This document shows positions 1 through 7,439 of a stretch of 64,000 bases of DNA, piece after piece (the stretch's first letter is position 1; each line of letters begins with the position of its first letter). The translations under genes were made by a program, and so were the position numbers. The stretch comes from DASWJZ01 sp963814905 (GTDB lineage: Bacteria; Pseudomonadota; Alphaproteobacteria; Rhizobiales; Afifellaceae): assembly GCA_963814905.1 (NCBI GenBank), contig CAWFEM010000021.1:248001-312000 (forward strand), written 5' to 3'. Below the pieces are notes generated by a model. It worked only from the letters and a program-made list of their open reading frames with translations. It had not been told where the DNA came from and ran no database searches.

Positions 1-554
1 AGCGTGGTGATGTAATAGACGCCGACGTCGAGCACCGGCCCCCCACCCTTCTTGAAGAAGAACTCCGGATCGGGGTGCCAGTGCTCCATTCCGTGCGACA
101 TCAGGAAAGCGGTGCCGGAGAGAATGCGGCCGACCGCGCCGTCGTCGACGAGCTTGCGCGCCAGCCGGCCGGCGGCGCCCATGAACGTATCGGGCGCGCA
201 GCCGACCATCAGCTTGCGCGCTTTCGCTTCAGCCACGACCTTGCGGCCGAGCTCGGCGTCGACCGCGAGCGGCTTCTCCGAAAAGACATGCTTCCCCGCC
301 GTCAGCGCGGCGAGCGAAACGGCGCCGTGCGCCGCCGGGATGGTGAGGTTCACGACGAGATCAATGTCGTCGCGGGCGAGCAGCGCATCGACCGCCATCG
401 CCTCCACGCCGAACTTCTCGCCCTGCGCCTTCGCCACTTCCGGCTTCATGTCGGCGCAGGCGCGCACCGTCACGCCCGGCACATGCCGCAGATTTGTCAG
501 GTAGATCGTCGAGATATTGCCGCAGCCGACGATTCCGACGCCGATCTCCTCCAA
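1..554 (-). CDS. Gfo/Idh/MocA family oxidoreductase (3' end beyond window)
   Basis: This is the N-terminal part of an NAD(P)-dependent sugar or inositol dehydrogenase-like oxidoreductase, running off the left edge. The minus-strand frame begins with a TTG preceded by GGGGAGG and reads EEIGVGIVGCGNIS, a Rossmann dinucleotide-binding GxGxxG-type motif. Further in it contains HVFSEKPLAVDAELG, the family's EKP signature, whose lysine lies near the active site. It is the last visible gene of the sugar-uptake operon, 11 bases after the isomerase stop. The family and the context suggest oxidation of the imported sugar or a derivative. The substrate cannot be told from the fragment. Confidence 0.85.
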   Translation of the reverse strand, partial: MEEIGVGIVGCGNISTIYLTNLRHVPGVTVRACADMKPEVAKAQGEKFGVEAMAVDALLARDDIDLVVNLTIPAAHGAVSLAALTAGKHVFSEKPLAVDAELGRKVVAEAKARKLMVGCAPDTFMGAAGRLARKLVDDGAVGRILSGTAFLMSHGMEHWHPDPEFFFKKGGGPVLDVGVYYITT

Positions 555-565
555 GAACGCCTCCC

Positions 566-1318
566 CTACCAGGCAGAAACGGACTGGAACGAGCGACGGG
601 CAAAGCGCTCGAAGTCGTTCGGATTGTCGTGCTCGATCACCAGATACTTCACGCCCGGAGAGGTAACCGCCGGCATCAGCTTCTTCCAGTCAAGCACGCC
701 ATGGCCGACATCGGCCTGACCGTCTTCCTCGGCGTTCTCCCCCTTCGGCGCCAGGTCCTTCAGGTGCAGCGCGACGACCCGGTCCTTGTATTTTTCGATC
801 CACGCGGCGGCGTCTTCGCCCGCCCATTCGATCCAGCCGATATCCGCCTCCCAATCGAGCCCCGGCGCGGCGGCGAAGATGTGATCGAGCGGAATGCTGC
901 CGTCGGGGAGCTTGGCGAATTCGAAGTCATGATTGTGCCAGGCGAAACCGATGCCGAGCGCGGCAAGTTTCTTCTGATAGCCGTCGAGCTCTTTGCCGAG
1001 CTTCGTCCAGCCCGCGGCGTCGGTCTTCCGCTCCTCGCTCGGAACGGCGGGCACGACGATTTCCTTGATGCCGAATTCCTTCGCAATCCCGGCGACAGCG
1101 TCGACGCTCTCGCGCAGCCGGTCGATCCCGATATGGGCGGTCGGCGTGGCGAGATTGTACTTCTTGAGCCCGGCGTGGAGCGTCTCCGGCTCCGCGAACA
1201 GCCCGCCATACGGCTCGACGTTCCGGTAGCCGAGCTTGGAAAGCAGCGCGAGCTGGCTGTCGAGCGGGGGAAACTTCCGAGCCGAATAAAGCTGGAAGGA
1301 GACACGATCGGTATTCAA
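566..1318 (-). CDS. Sugar phosphate isomerase/epimerase (xylose isomerase-like TIM barrel)
   Basis: 250-residue protein starting MNTDRVSFQLYSARKFPPLD, of the AP endonuclease 2/xylose isomerase-like TIM-barrel family. Such enzymes typically isomerise or epimerise sugars using a divalent metal. Family-type metal and acid motifs are visible (the AWHNHDFEF stretch, DIGWIEWAG and the C-terminal YLVIEHDNP). It lies 14 bases after the ABC ATPase stop and 11 bases before the oxidoreductase, so it is almost certainly co-transcribed with the transporter. Pairing with a Gfo/Idh oxidoreductase is common in sugar catabolic operons. The substrate is not predictable; the length is typical of the family. Confidence 0.85.
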   Translation of the reverse strand: MNTDRVSFQLYSARKFPPLDSQLALLSKLGYRNVEPYGGLFAEPETLHAGLKKYNLATPTAHIGIDRLRESVDAVAGIAKEFGIKEIVVPAVPSEERKTDAAGWTKLGKELDGYQKKLAALGIGFAWHNHDFEFAKLPDGSIPLDHIFAAAPGLDWEADIGWIEWAGEDAAAWIEKYKDRVVALHLKDLAPKGENAEEDGQADVGHGVLDWKKLMPAVTSPGVKYLVIEHDNPNDFERFARRSFQSVSAW

Positions 1319-1332
1319 CGAAGCACTCCTCG

Positions 1333-2412
1333 TTAGAGACGAACACCCGTCTTGGCGTCGAACACGTTCACCCGTTCGACCGGGAAAGCGATCGGCAGGC
1401 TGGAACCTGCCTTGATGGTGCTGTCGCCCTCAACGCGCACCGAAAGCGATTGGCCGGCGACCCGGCACCAGAGGATCGTCTCCGCCCCCATCGGCTCGAC
1501 GAGCTCCACCTCTGCGTCGACCCGGTCCGCGTGATCCGTCCCGATCACCACATGTTCCGGGCGCACGCCGACCTCGACCTCGTCTTTCGGAAGCGAGCCG
1601 TTCTTCCACGGATAACCCTTGAGCGGAAGCCGCATCCCCTCCGATTCGAACACCGGGCCGCCCGCATCGGCGATCCGGCCCGTGCGGAAGTTCATCGTCG
1701 GCGACCCGACAAAGCCGGCGACGAAGCGGTTGGCGGGCTTGTGATAGATCACGTGCGGAACGTCGAGCTGCTGGATCACGCCGGCATGCATCACGGCGAT
1801 GCGGTCGGCAAGCGTCAGCGCCTCGATCTGATCGTGCGTGACGTAGATCATGGTCGAATTGCCGAGCTGCTGGTGCAGGCGCTTCAGCTCGATGCGCAGT
1901 TCGGCGCGCAGCTTGGCGTCGAGGTTCGACAGCGGCTCGTCGAAGAGGAAGACATCGACGTCGCGCACGAGCGCGCGGCCGATCGCCACGCGCTGCCGCT
2001 GCCCGCCGGAAAGCTCCACCGGCCGGCGCTTCAGAAGTGAGCCGATCTGCAAAATTTCGGCAGCCCGCGCGACGCGCTTCTCGATCTCCGCCTTCGGCAC
2101 CCGCGCCATCTTCAGGCCGAAGCTCATGTTCCCCGCGACCGTCATGCGCGGGTAGAGCGCGTAGGATTGGAACACCATCCCGATGCCGCGATCCTTCGGC
2201 TCCTCCCAGGTCACGTTCTTGTCGCCGATCCACACCTGCCCGTCATTGATGTCGAGCAAGCCGGCGACGGCGTTGAGGAGGGTCGACTTTCCGCAGCCGG
2301 AAGGACCGAGGAGCACGATGAACTCGCCCTCCGCCACCTCAAGGTCGAGATCGCGCAGCACCTTCAAGGCGCCGAAGGCGACCCCGAGCTTGCGGATTGA
2401 GACGCTTGCCAT
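1333..2412 (-). CDS. ABC transporter ATP-binding protein, UgpC/MsmK/MalK type
   Basis: 359-residue ATPase that powers the carbohydrate importer encoded beside it. Visible in order are Walker A GPSGCGKST (near residues 37-45), the Q-loop in GMVFQSYALYPRM, the ABC signature LSGGQRQRVAIGRAL, Walker B VFLFDEPLSNLDA and the switch histidine in YVTHD. A C-terminal TOBE-type region of about 120 residues is present, as in the MalK/UgpC subfamily. It acts on the cytoplasmic face of the membrane as a dimer. It follows the second permease by 4 bases. Members of this subfamily sometimes serve several importers. Confidence 0.95.
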   Translation of the reverse strand: MASVSIRKLGVAFGALKVLRDLDLEVAEGEFIVLLGPSGCGKSTLLNAVAGLLDINDGQVWIGDKNVTWEEPKDRGIGMVFQSYALYPRMTVAGNMSFGLKMARVPKAEIEKRVARAAEILQIGSLLKRRPVELSGGQRQRVAIGRALVRDVDVFLFDEPLSNLDAKLRAELRIELKRLHQQLGNSTMIYVTHDQIEALTLADRIAVMHAGVIQQLDVPHVIYHKPANRFVAGFVGSPTMNFRTGRIADAGGPVFESEGMRLPLKGYPWKNGSLPKDEVEVGVRPEHVVIGTDHADRVDAEVELVEPMGAETILWCRVAGQSLSVRVEGDSTIKAGSSLPIAFPVERVNVFDAKTGVRL

Positions 2413-2416
2413 CGGC

Positions 2417-3352
2417 TCAGCCCTTTACCGCGCCCGCGGCGATGCCGCGCACGAACCAGCGACCGGAAATGAAATAGACGGCGAGCGGCACGGCGGCGGC
2501 GAGGATCGTCGCCGCCATGTTGACGTTGTATTCCTTCACACCGGTCGTGGTGTTGACGATGTTGTTGAGCTGCACCGTCATCGGCCAGTTCGGCCGGCCG
2601 GAAAAGATGATGCCGAACAGGAAGTCGTTCCAGATGCCGGTCACCTGCAGGATGATGGCGACAACGGTGATCGGCAACGACATCGGCACCATGATGTAGA
2701 AGAAGGTCTTCCAGAAGCCGGCACCGTCGACCCGCGCCGCCTTGAACAGCTCCATCGGCAGCCCGGCGTAGAAGTTGCGGTAGAGCAGCGTCAGGATCGG
2801 CATGCCGAAGATCGTGTGCACGATGATGATGCAGGTCAATGTCGAGAACAGCCCCGCCATGCGGAAGCCGATGATCAGCGGATAGATGACAACCTGGTAG
2901 GGCACGAAGGCGCCGAAGATAAGCACGCCGAAGAGCAGATTGGCGCCCTTGTAGCGCCAGAAGGACAGCGTGTAGCCGTTGAGCGACCCGATGAGGATCG
3001 ATACGAGGACGCTCGGCACGGTGATCTTCAGCGAGTTGATGAAGCCCGGAGAGAGACCGTTGCAGTCGCGGCCGGTGCAGGCGTGCAGCCAGGCGTCCGC
3101 CCATGGCTGGAACGTCACCTTGGCCGGCAAATTGAACAGGTTGCCGAGCCGGATCTCCGGCATACCTTTCAGCGACGTCACCACCATGACGTAGAGCGGG
3201 ATCAGGAAAAACAGCGCGGCAATGATCAGGAAGACGTAGACGCCGATCCGCCCCGTCGACAGTCGCTTCGGCTTCGGCCCGGACGGCTCCTCCGCCGCAA
3301 CCGGAGGGGTCACATGGCGCGTGCCCTCGAGCGCGACGTCGGCCGCCGTCAT
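2417..3352 (-). CDS. Carbohydrate ABC transporter permease, MalG type
   Basis: 311-residue inner-membrane permease. The start is the ATG that overlaps the upstream permease stop as ATGA, giving MTAADVALEGTRHVTPP; the open frame continues artefactually further upstream. A hydrophilic N-terminus of about 40 residues is followed by the first membrane segment (VYVFLIIAALFFLIPLYVMV). The C-terminal half carries the EAA-type cytoplasmic loop region (ELFKAARVDGAGFWKTFFYI) that docks on the ATPase. It forms the heterodimeric channel with the MalF-type subunit. Tight spacing to both neighbours supports a single operon. Confidence 0.93.
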   Translation of the reverse strand: MTAADVALEGTRHVTPPVAAEEPSGPKPKRLSTGRIGVYVFLIIAALFFLIPLYVMVVTSLKGMPEIRLGNLFNLPAKVTFQPWADAWLHACTGRDCNGLSPGFINSLKITVPSVLVSILIGSLNGYTLSFWRYKGANLLFGVLIFGAFVPYQVVIYPLIIGFRMAGLFSTLTCIIIVHTIFGMPILTLLYRNFYAGLPMELFKAARVDGAGFWKTFFYIMVPMSLPITVVAIILQVTGIWNDFLFGIIFSGRPNWPMTVQLNNIVNTTTGVKEYNVNMAATILAAAVPLAVYFISGRWFVRGIAAGAVKG

Positions 3353-4245
3353 AACGCGGTCGCCCCGGCGCGCACCCGGCGCCGCCAGCCGACAATGCCG
3401 ATGACCGAGAGAAGCACGATGATCGGGACGAGCATCATCGTCGCCGCGGCCATGCCCTGGCCGACATTCTGGCTGCTGGTGATCATATCGATCACGTAGA
3501 CGGCCGGCATGTTGGTGGAGATGCCGGGGCCGCCGCCGGTCATGGCGATGATGAGATCGTAGACGCGCACCACGCTCACGCATTGCAGCACGAAGGCGGT
3601 GGCGAAAGCGCCGCGCATCATCGGAACGGCGATGTAGAGATAGGTCCGCCACAGCGGAATGCCGTCGACCTTCGCCGCCTTCCAGATTTCCGCATCGATG
3701 CCTCGCAAGCCGGCGAGCAGGATCGCCATCGTCACGCCGCTCCCCTGCCAGACCCCGGCGACGACGAGTCCGTAGATCGCGGTGTCGACGTCGACGAGCG
3801 GCGCGAAATGGAACCCGGCCCAGCCCCAGTGGTGGACCGCCGCCTGCACGCCGAGATTCGGATCGAGCGCCCACTGCCAGACAAGTCCCGTCACGATCAG
3901 CGACATCGCGAAGGGATAGAGGAAGATCGACCGCAGCAGGTCTTCCTGCCGTATGCGCTGGTCCATGAAGACGGCGAGCAGGAAACCGAAGAGCATGTTC
4001 CCGCCGACCGTCAGCAGGCCATAGATCCAGATGTTGTAGACGGAGACATGCCACCGGTCGCTATGCCACAGGCGCACGTATTGCTGCAGGCCGACGAAGT
4101 TGAAGTTCGGGAAGAGCTTGGAGCTCGTGAACGACCAGACGAATGTGAAGGCGATGCCGATGACGAAGACCCCGACCGCCACGGCGATCATTGGGATCGT
4201 CGCGATGACCGCGTGAACATCGAGGTACAGCCGCCTCCTGGGCAT
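3349..4245 (-). CDS. Carbohydrate ABC transporter permease, MalF type
   Basis: 298-residue permease starting MPRRRLYLDVHAVIATIPMIAV, with about six membrane segments. The EAA-type loop is visible as EIWKAAKVDGIPLWRTYLYI. It pairs with the downstream MalG-type subunit, whose start overlaps its stop by four bases, so translation is probably coupled. It is the first gene after the hairpin terminator that separates the permease genes from the binding-protein gene. It lacks the large periplasmic P2 loop of E. coli MalF, as is usual for the shorter members of this family. Confidence 0.93.
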   Translation of the reverse strand: MPRRRLYLDVHAVIATIPMIAVAVGVFVIGIAFTFVWSFTSSKLFPNFNFVGLQQYVRLWHSDRWHVSVYNIWIYGLLTVGGNMLFGFLLAVFMDQRIRQEDLLRSIFLYPFAMSLIVTGLVWQWALDPNLGVQAAVHHWGWAGFHFAPLVDVDTAIYGLVVAGVWQGSGVTMAILLAGLRGIDAEIWKAAKVDGIPLWRTYLYIAVPMMRGAFATAFVLQCVSVVRVYDLIIAMTGGGPGISTNMPAVYVIDMITSSQNVGQGMAAATMMLVPIIVLLSVIGIVGWRRRVRAGATAL

Positions 4246-4346
4246 CAGGTCTGACCTTCTCGCATTCCCGAGGCGCGTCTCGTCGAGAGCGATCGGCCTA
4301 TTGGCGAGGCCCGCTCAAAGGTCCGCTTGCTTCCCGACATGACCAT

Positions 4347-4379
4347 AAAAAGGAAGCGCCGCCCGTGAGCGGCGCTTCC
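4347..4379 (-). terminator. Intrinsic terminator between binding-protein and permease genes
   Basis: A perfect 11-bp inverted repeat GGAAGCGCCGC / GCGGCGCTTCC with a 6-base loop (4352-4379) is followed on the minus strand directly by five T residues. It lies 10 bases after the binding-protein stop codon. Partial termination here would give more binding protein than membrane subunits, a common arrangement in importer operons. The hairpin could equally protect the 3' end of the binding-protein mRNA. Confidence 0.8.
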
Positions 4380-4389
4380 GGCTCCGGTA

Positions 4390-5652
4390 TTATTCGGAGT
4401 TCTCGAGGATGCTGACGAATTTCGCCTGTGCATCCTCCGGCGTCATCGAATCATCGGCCCAATATTGGGTGATCAGCGAGTTCAGCTGGTTCGACGTGTC
4501 TTCGGTGATGAACCGCTGGACGCCGCTCGCGATCTGATCCGGATGCTCGACCGCCTGAAGCGCCTTCTGCATGCAAGGGTCCGCCGTCGACATGTCGACG
4601 TCGCCACGCACCGGCATCGAGCCTTTGGCGTTGTTGAAGGCCACCTGCACGGCGGGGCTGATCAGGAGCGCCGCAAGACGCTTCTGCGCCGCTTCCTTCT
4701 CCGGGTCGTTAAGCTTCGGAAACACGATCACGTCGCCATCGGTGCTGACGATCGGATGGTCTTCATCGAGGCCGATCATGCAGCCGAAGTCCGTCACGCC
4801 GGTCATGCCGGCAGCGGAGAATTCGCCGCGCGCCCAGTCGCCCATGATCTGGAGTCCGCCCTTGCCGGTGATCACCAGGTTCGTCGTGTCGTTCCAGTTG
4901 CGGTTGGCGTAGCCGTCGTCAGTGTACTTCTTGAGCTCTTTCAGCTCGGTCAGGACCTGCTTCACACCTTCGCCACCGGCGATCGCAACGTCCTTGTCCC
5001 GATACATCTGGTCGCGCTTCTCGATGCCCAGCTTGTAGAGCATGAGCTGATCGACTGCGCCCTTGATCTGCCAGCCGTTTCCGTCGCCGCCGATGGCGAA
5101 AGGAATGACGCCGGCCTCTTTCAGCTTCGGCGCATCGGCCACGAACTCATCGAAGTTGCGCGGCTCAGGCAGACCCGCCTTCTCGAACGCGGTCTTGGAA
5201 TACCAGGCCCACGGCCAGGAGTGGATGTTGACCGGCACGCAATACCAATGTCCGTCGACGAGGCAGGCCGCGCTGATCTTCTTCGGGCGGATCACGTCCG
5301 CCCAATGGCCGGCCTCAGCGACGTCGTCGAGCTGCAGAAGCTGGTCGTTCTTGATCAGCTCCTCGTATTCGCGGCCGGGATTGAACTGCGCCGCGCCCGG
5401 AGGATCGCCGCCGAGCACCCGCTGCATGATCGTCGAGCGCGCGGTCTGGCCGAGTGCGATGGCGCTGTCGATCCAGTGGTCGCCCTCTCCGTCATTGTCG
5501 AAGGCTTCCGCAAACTTGGACACCGCAGCCGACTCGCCTTTCGATGTCCACCAATGGATCACTTCAAGGTCGGTCGCCGATGCGATCGAGGTAGAAAGGA
5601 CCATGCCCGCGAGCGCGGACGTCCCAATCAAGATCTTCAAAGAAGTTCGCAT
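4390..5652 (-). CDS. Carbohydrate ABC transporter substrate-binding protein
   Basis: 420-residue periplasmic binding protein of the extracellular solute-binding family 1. The signal peptide reads MRTSLKILIGTSALAGMVLSTSIASA, with probable cleavage after ASA. The mature protein starts TDLEVIHWWTSKGESAAV, which resembles glucose/oligosaccharide-binding proteins of the GtsA type by eye. A strong Shine-Dalgarno GGGAGGAAAA stands 4 bases before the ATG. It is the first gene of the operon, under the promoter and operator at 5735-5779. A mono- or oligosaccharide ligand is inferred from the family; the exact sugar is unknown. Confidence 0.93.
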   Translation of the reverse strand: MRTSLKILIGTSALAGMVLSTSIASATDLEVIHWWTSKGESAAVSKFAEAFDNDGEGDHWIDSAIALGQTARSTIMQRVLGGDPPGAAQFNPGREYEELIKNDQLLQLDDVAEAGHWADVIRPKKISAACLVDGHWYCVPVNIHSWPWAWYSKTAFEKAGLPEPRNFDEFVADAPKLKEAGVIPFAIGGDGNGWQIKGAVDQLMLYKLGIEKRDQMYRDKDVAIAGGEGVKQVLTELKELKKYTDDGYANRNWNDTTNLVITGKGGLQIMGDWARGEFSAAGMTGVTDFGCMIGLDEDHPIVSTDGDVIVFPKLNDPEKEAAQKRLAALLISPAVQVAFNNAKGSMPVRGDVDMSTADPCMQKALQAVEHPDQIASGVQRFITEDTSNQLNSLITQYWADDSMTPEDAQAKFVSILENSE

Positions 5653-5734
5653 TGATTTTCCTCCCTGGCGACGTGCCGATAGGGCGGCACGCTCGCATTT
5701 CTTCCGGTCCTTTTTTCGGCCGGACTGCTCTTCT

Positions 5735-5748
5735 TGTAATCGATTACA
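5735..5748. promoter_or_regulatory. LacI-family operator
   Basis: TGTAATCGATTACA is a perfect 14-bp palindrome with a central CG, the usual form of LacI/GalR-family operators. It lies between the transporter operon and the divergent LacI-type gene, 87 bases upstream of the binding-protein ATG. It sits just downstream of the proposed -10 element, where bound repressor would block transcription. Confidence 0.8.
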
Positions 5749-5751
5749 TAA

Positions 5752-5779
5752 AGTGTATTGTCAAAATCAGAAGTGTCAA
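5752..5779 (-). promoter_or_regulatory. Probable sigma-70 promoter of the sugar-uptake operon
   Basis: On the minus strand TTGACA (5779-5774) is followed after 16 bases by TACACT (5757-5752). A second TTGACA occurs at 5764-5759 but has a poorer partner at normal spacing. The transcription start would fall inside or next to the operator at 5735-5748, which suits repression. Assigned by motif reading only. Confidence 0.5.
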
Positions 5780-5838
5780 TCGTTTCTTCTGCGGCACTGC
5801 ACAAGACCGACGAAGGCCGGTGACGGATTGAAGACAGA

Positions 5839-6918
5839 TTGAAGAAAGCCCGCACTTCCAATGGCCGCCCTGCGCGGCGTCCGGCGACGATCCGCGACGT
5901 GGCGAAGCGCGCCCGCGTCTCCACGGCAACCGTCAGCCGCACGCTCGCCGTACCCGACCTGGTCAGCGACGCGGCGCGCGCTCGCGTCCTCGCCGCGGTC
6001 AAGGCAACCGGCTACACGCCGAATGTTGCGGCGCGGAACCTCCGGGCGCGACGCGCCATGATGGTTCTCGTCGTCGTGCCCAACATCGCCAACGCGTTCT
6101 TCGCCGAGGTGCTGCGCGGCATCGACGACGAGCTCGTCGCCTCCGGCTACGGGATCATCATCGGCAATCTCGACAACAAGGTCGAGCGCGAAGCGCGCTA
6201 CGTCGATCTCGTTTTCGCGGGCCAAGTCGATGCCGTGCTCCTGATGAGCGGGCACATCCCGAGCGGCAACGGCAAGCTGATGACCGAGGCCGGGGTGCCG
6301 ATGGCGACGATCTGCGTGGCGATAGCGGGCTCCGCCCTCCCCTCCGTCATGGTCGACGACCGCGCCGCGTCGGAGGCCGTCGCAGAACATCTGCTGTCGC
6401 TTGGGCATCGCCGTTTCGGCTACATATCCGGCCCGGCCGACAATCAGAACGAGGTCGGGCGGCGCGCTGGATTTCGCGCCGGGCTCGCTGCCGCCGGCAT
6501 CGATCCCGATCGCGCCGTCTATTGGCCCGGCGAGTTCTCTCTCGGCACCGGCGTGCGCGCCGCCGAGAGCTTTCTCGCGCTCTCGGATCGGCCGACGGCC
6601 ATCTTCGCCGCCAGCGACACAATAGGGATCGGCTTCATGAAGACCGTGACTGAAGCCGGCCTGCGCATTCCCGAAGATCTCTCCATCGTCGGCTTCGACG
6701 GGATCGAGTTCAGCGAATTCGTCACGCCGTCGCTGACCACCATCCGTCAGCCGCGTCACGATATCGGCCGCGCCGGAGCGCGCGCCTTGATCGACGCCCT
6801 CGCCGATGGGGCCGCGCCCAAGAGCGTGCTGCTCGAGGCGCCGCTTCTTCTACGCGGCAGCACCGCCCGCGCGCCCGCCGCGTTGCGCGAGCGGCCCAAG
6901 GTTCGCCGCAGCCGCTGA
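5839..6918 (+). CDS. LacI-family transcriptional regulator of the sugar operon
   Basis: 359-residue repressor read from a TTG start (KKARTSNGRPARRPATIRDVAKRAR). The N-terminal helix-turn-helix covers about residues 17-60 (TIRDVAKRARVSTATVSRTL), with the hinge helix near VLAAVKATGYTPN. The remainder is a periplasmic-binding-like effector domain ending about residue 345. It is divergent from the transporter operon, with a canonical operator between them. It therefore very probably represses that operon and is released by the transported sugar or a metabolite. No strong ribosome-binding site precedes the TTG, so the exact start is less sure than the family. Confidence 0.93.
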   Translation: MKKARTSNGRPARRPATIRDVAKRARVSTATVSRTLAVPDLVSDAARARVLAAVKATGYTPNVAARNLRARRAMMVLVVVPNIANAFFAEVLRGIDDELVASGYGIIIGNLDNKVEREARYVDLVFAGQVDAVLLMSGHIPSGNGKLMTEAGVPMATICVAIAGSALPSVMVDDRAASEAVAEHLLSLGHRRFGYISGPADNQNEVGRRAGFRAGLAAAGIDPDRAVYWPGEFSLGTGVRAAESFLALSDRPTAIFAASDTIGIGFMKTVTEAGLRIPEDLSIVGFDGIEFSEFVTPSLTTIRQPRHDIGRAGARALIDALADGAAPKSVLLEAPLLLRGSTARAPAALRERPKVRRSR

Positions 6919-6927
6919 GCGGCTCAA

Positions 6928-6942
6928 CGGGGCCGAGCCCCG
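6928..6942 (+). terminator. Possible terminator hairpin after the LacI gene
   Basis: CGGGGC-CGA-GCCCCG forms a 6-bp GC-only stem 9 bases after the regulator's stop codon. There is no clear T-tract after it, only CTTCCTCGG, so termination is uncertain. Confidence 0.35.
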
Positions 6943-7018
6943 CTTCCTCGGTCTCCTTCGTGCGCCGCCAGAAGACGACCGACGGAGATTCCGCCAGGTT
7001 GTTGGATCGATTTGGCAT

Positions 7019-7032
7019 TAACCATTTGGTTA
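7019..7032. promoter_or_regulatory. Palindrome upstream of the DUF1127 gene
   Basis: TAACCATTTGGTTA is a perfect inverted repeat (TAACCA-TT-TGGTTA) in the 233-base gap between the LacI-type gene and the DUF1127 gene, 120 bases before the latter's ATG. It is AT-rich against a GC-rich background and looks like a protein-binding site. With one more base upstream it also contains TTAACCAT, similar to a CtrA half-site. The bound protein is unknown. Nothing else is evident in the gap. Confidence 0.4.
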
Positions 7033-7151
7033 CCAGTCGCGCAGACGAGGCGCGTCAAGAGCGCACGGAGAAACCAAATCGGGGCGCGGCGACACATTCT
7101 GGAAACAATCCACTCCTATCTGCGCGTCCTCATCGAAGGAACGTAAGAATC

Positions 7152-7412
7152 ATGACGACAAATACGGCCATGTGGGGCGCCGCAAGTCCCCGCCCGAGCC
7201 GCCTCTTTTCGACCCTCTTTCATGCCGTGGACGCGTTCGCGCGTGCCCGCTCCAAGCGGCAGACGGCGAAGGCGCTTGCCGAACTCGACGATCACGTCCT
7301 GCTCGATATCGGGCTCAACCCCGCCGAAGTCCGGCGCGACCACCACACCGTGACCGACTGGGTTCTCCAGTCGCACAGCGGCACGGCCCGCCTCATCTTC
7401 ATCGGGCGCTGA
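7152..7412 (+). CDS. DUF1127 (YjiS-like) small protein
   Basis: 86-residue protein starting MTTNTAMWGAASPRPSRLF. The C-terminal half carries the DUF1127 signature LAELDDHVLLDIGLNPAEVRRD. The ATG at 7152 is chosen because GAAGGAACG precedes it by a few bases; the open frame upstream has no family similarity. DUF1127 proteins are small, basic and abundant in alphaproteobacteria. Some have been linked to RNA turnover, phosphate or carbon metabolism and stress responses, but the role of this one is unknown. It is convergent with recJ, 27 bases from its stop. Confidence 0.8.
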   Translation: MTTNTAMWGAASPRPSRLFSTLFHAVDAFARARSKRQTAKALAELDDHVLLDIGLNPAEVRRDHHTVTDWVLQSHSGTARLIFIGR

Positions 7413-7439
7413 CGCGAGCCTTCTCGGCTCCTCCGCTTC

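Noticed and set aside
2183..3499. A 438-codon open frame on the plus strand opposite the ABC ATPase and permease genes.
   Set aside because: Its composition (Arg/His/Asp-rich, no domain) is that of an antisense shadow in GC-rich DNA; the minus strand encodes a clear permease and ATPase.
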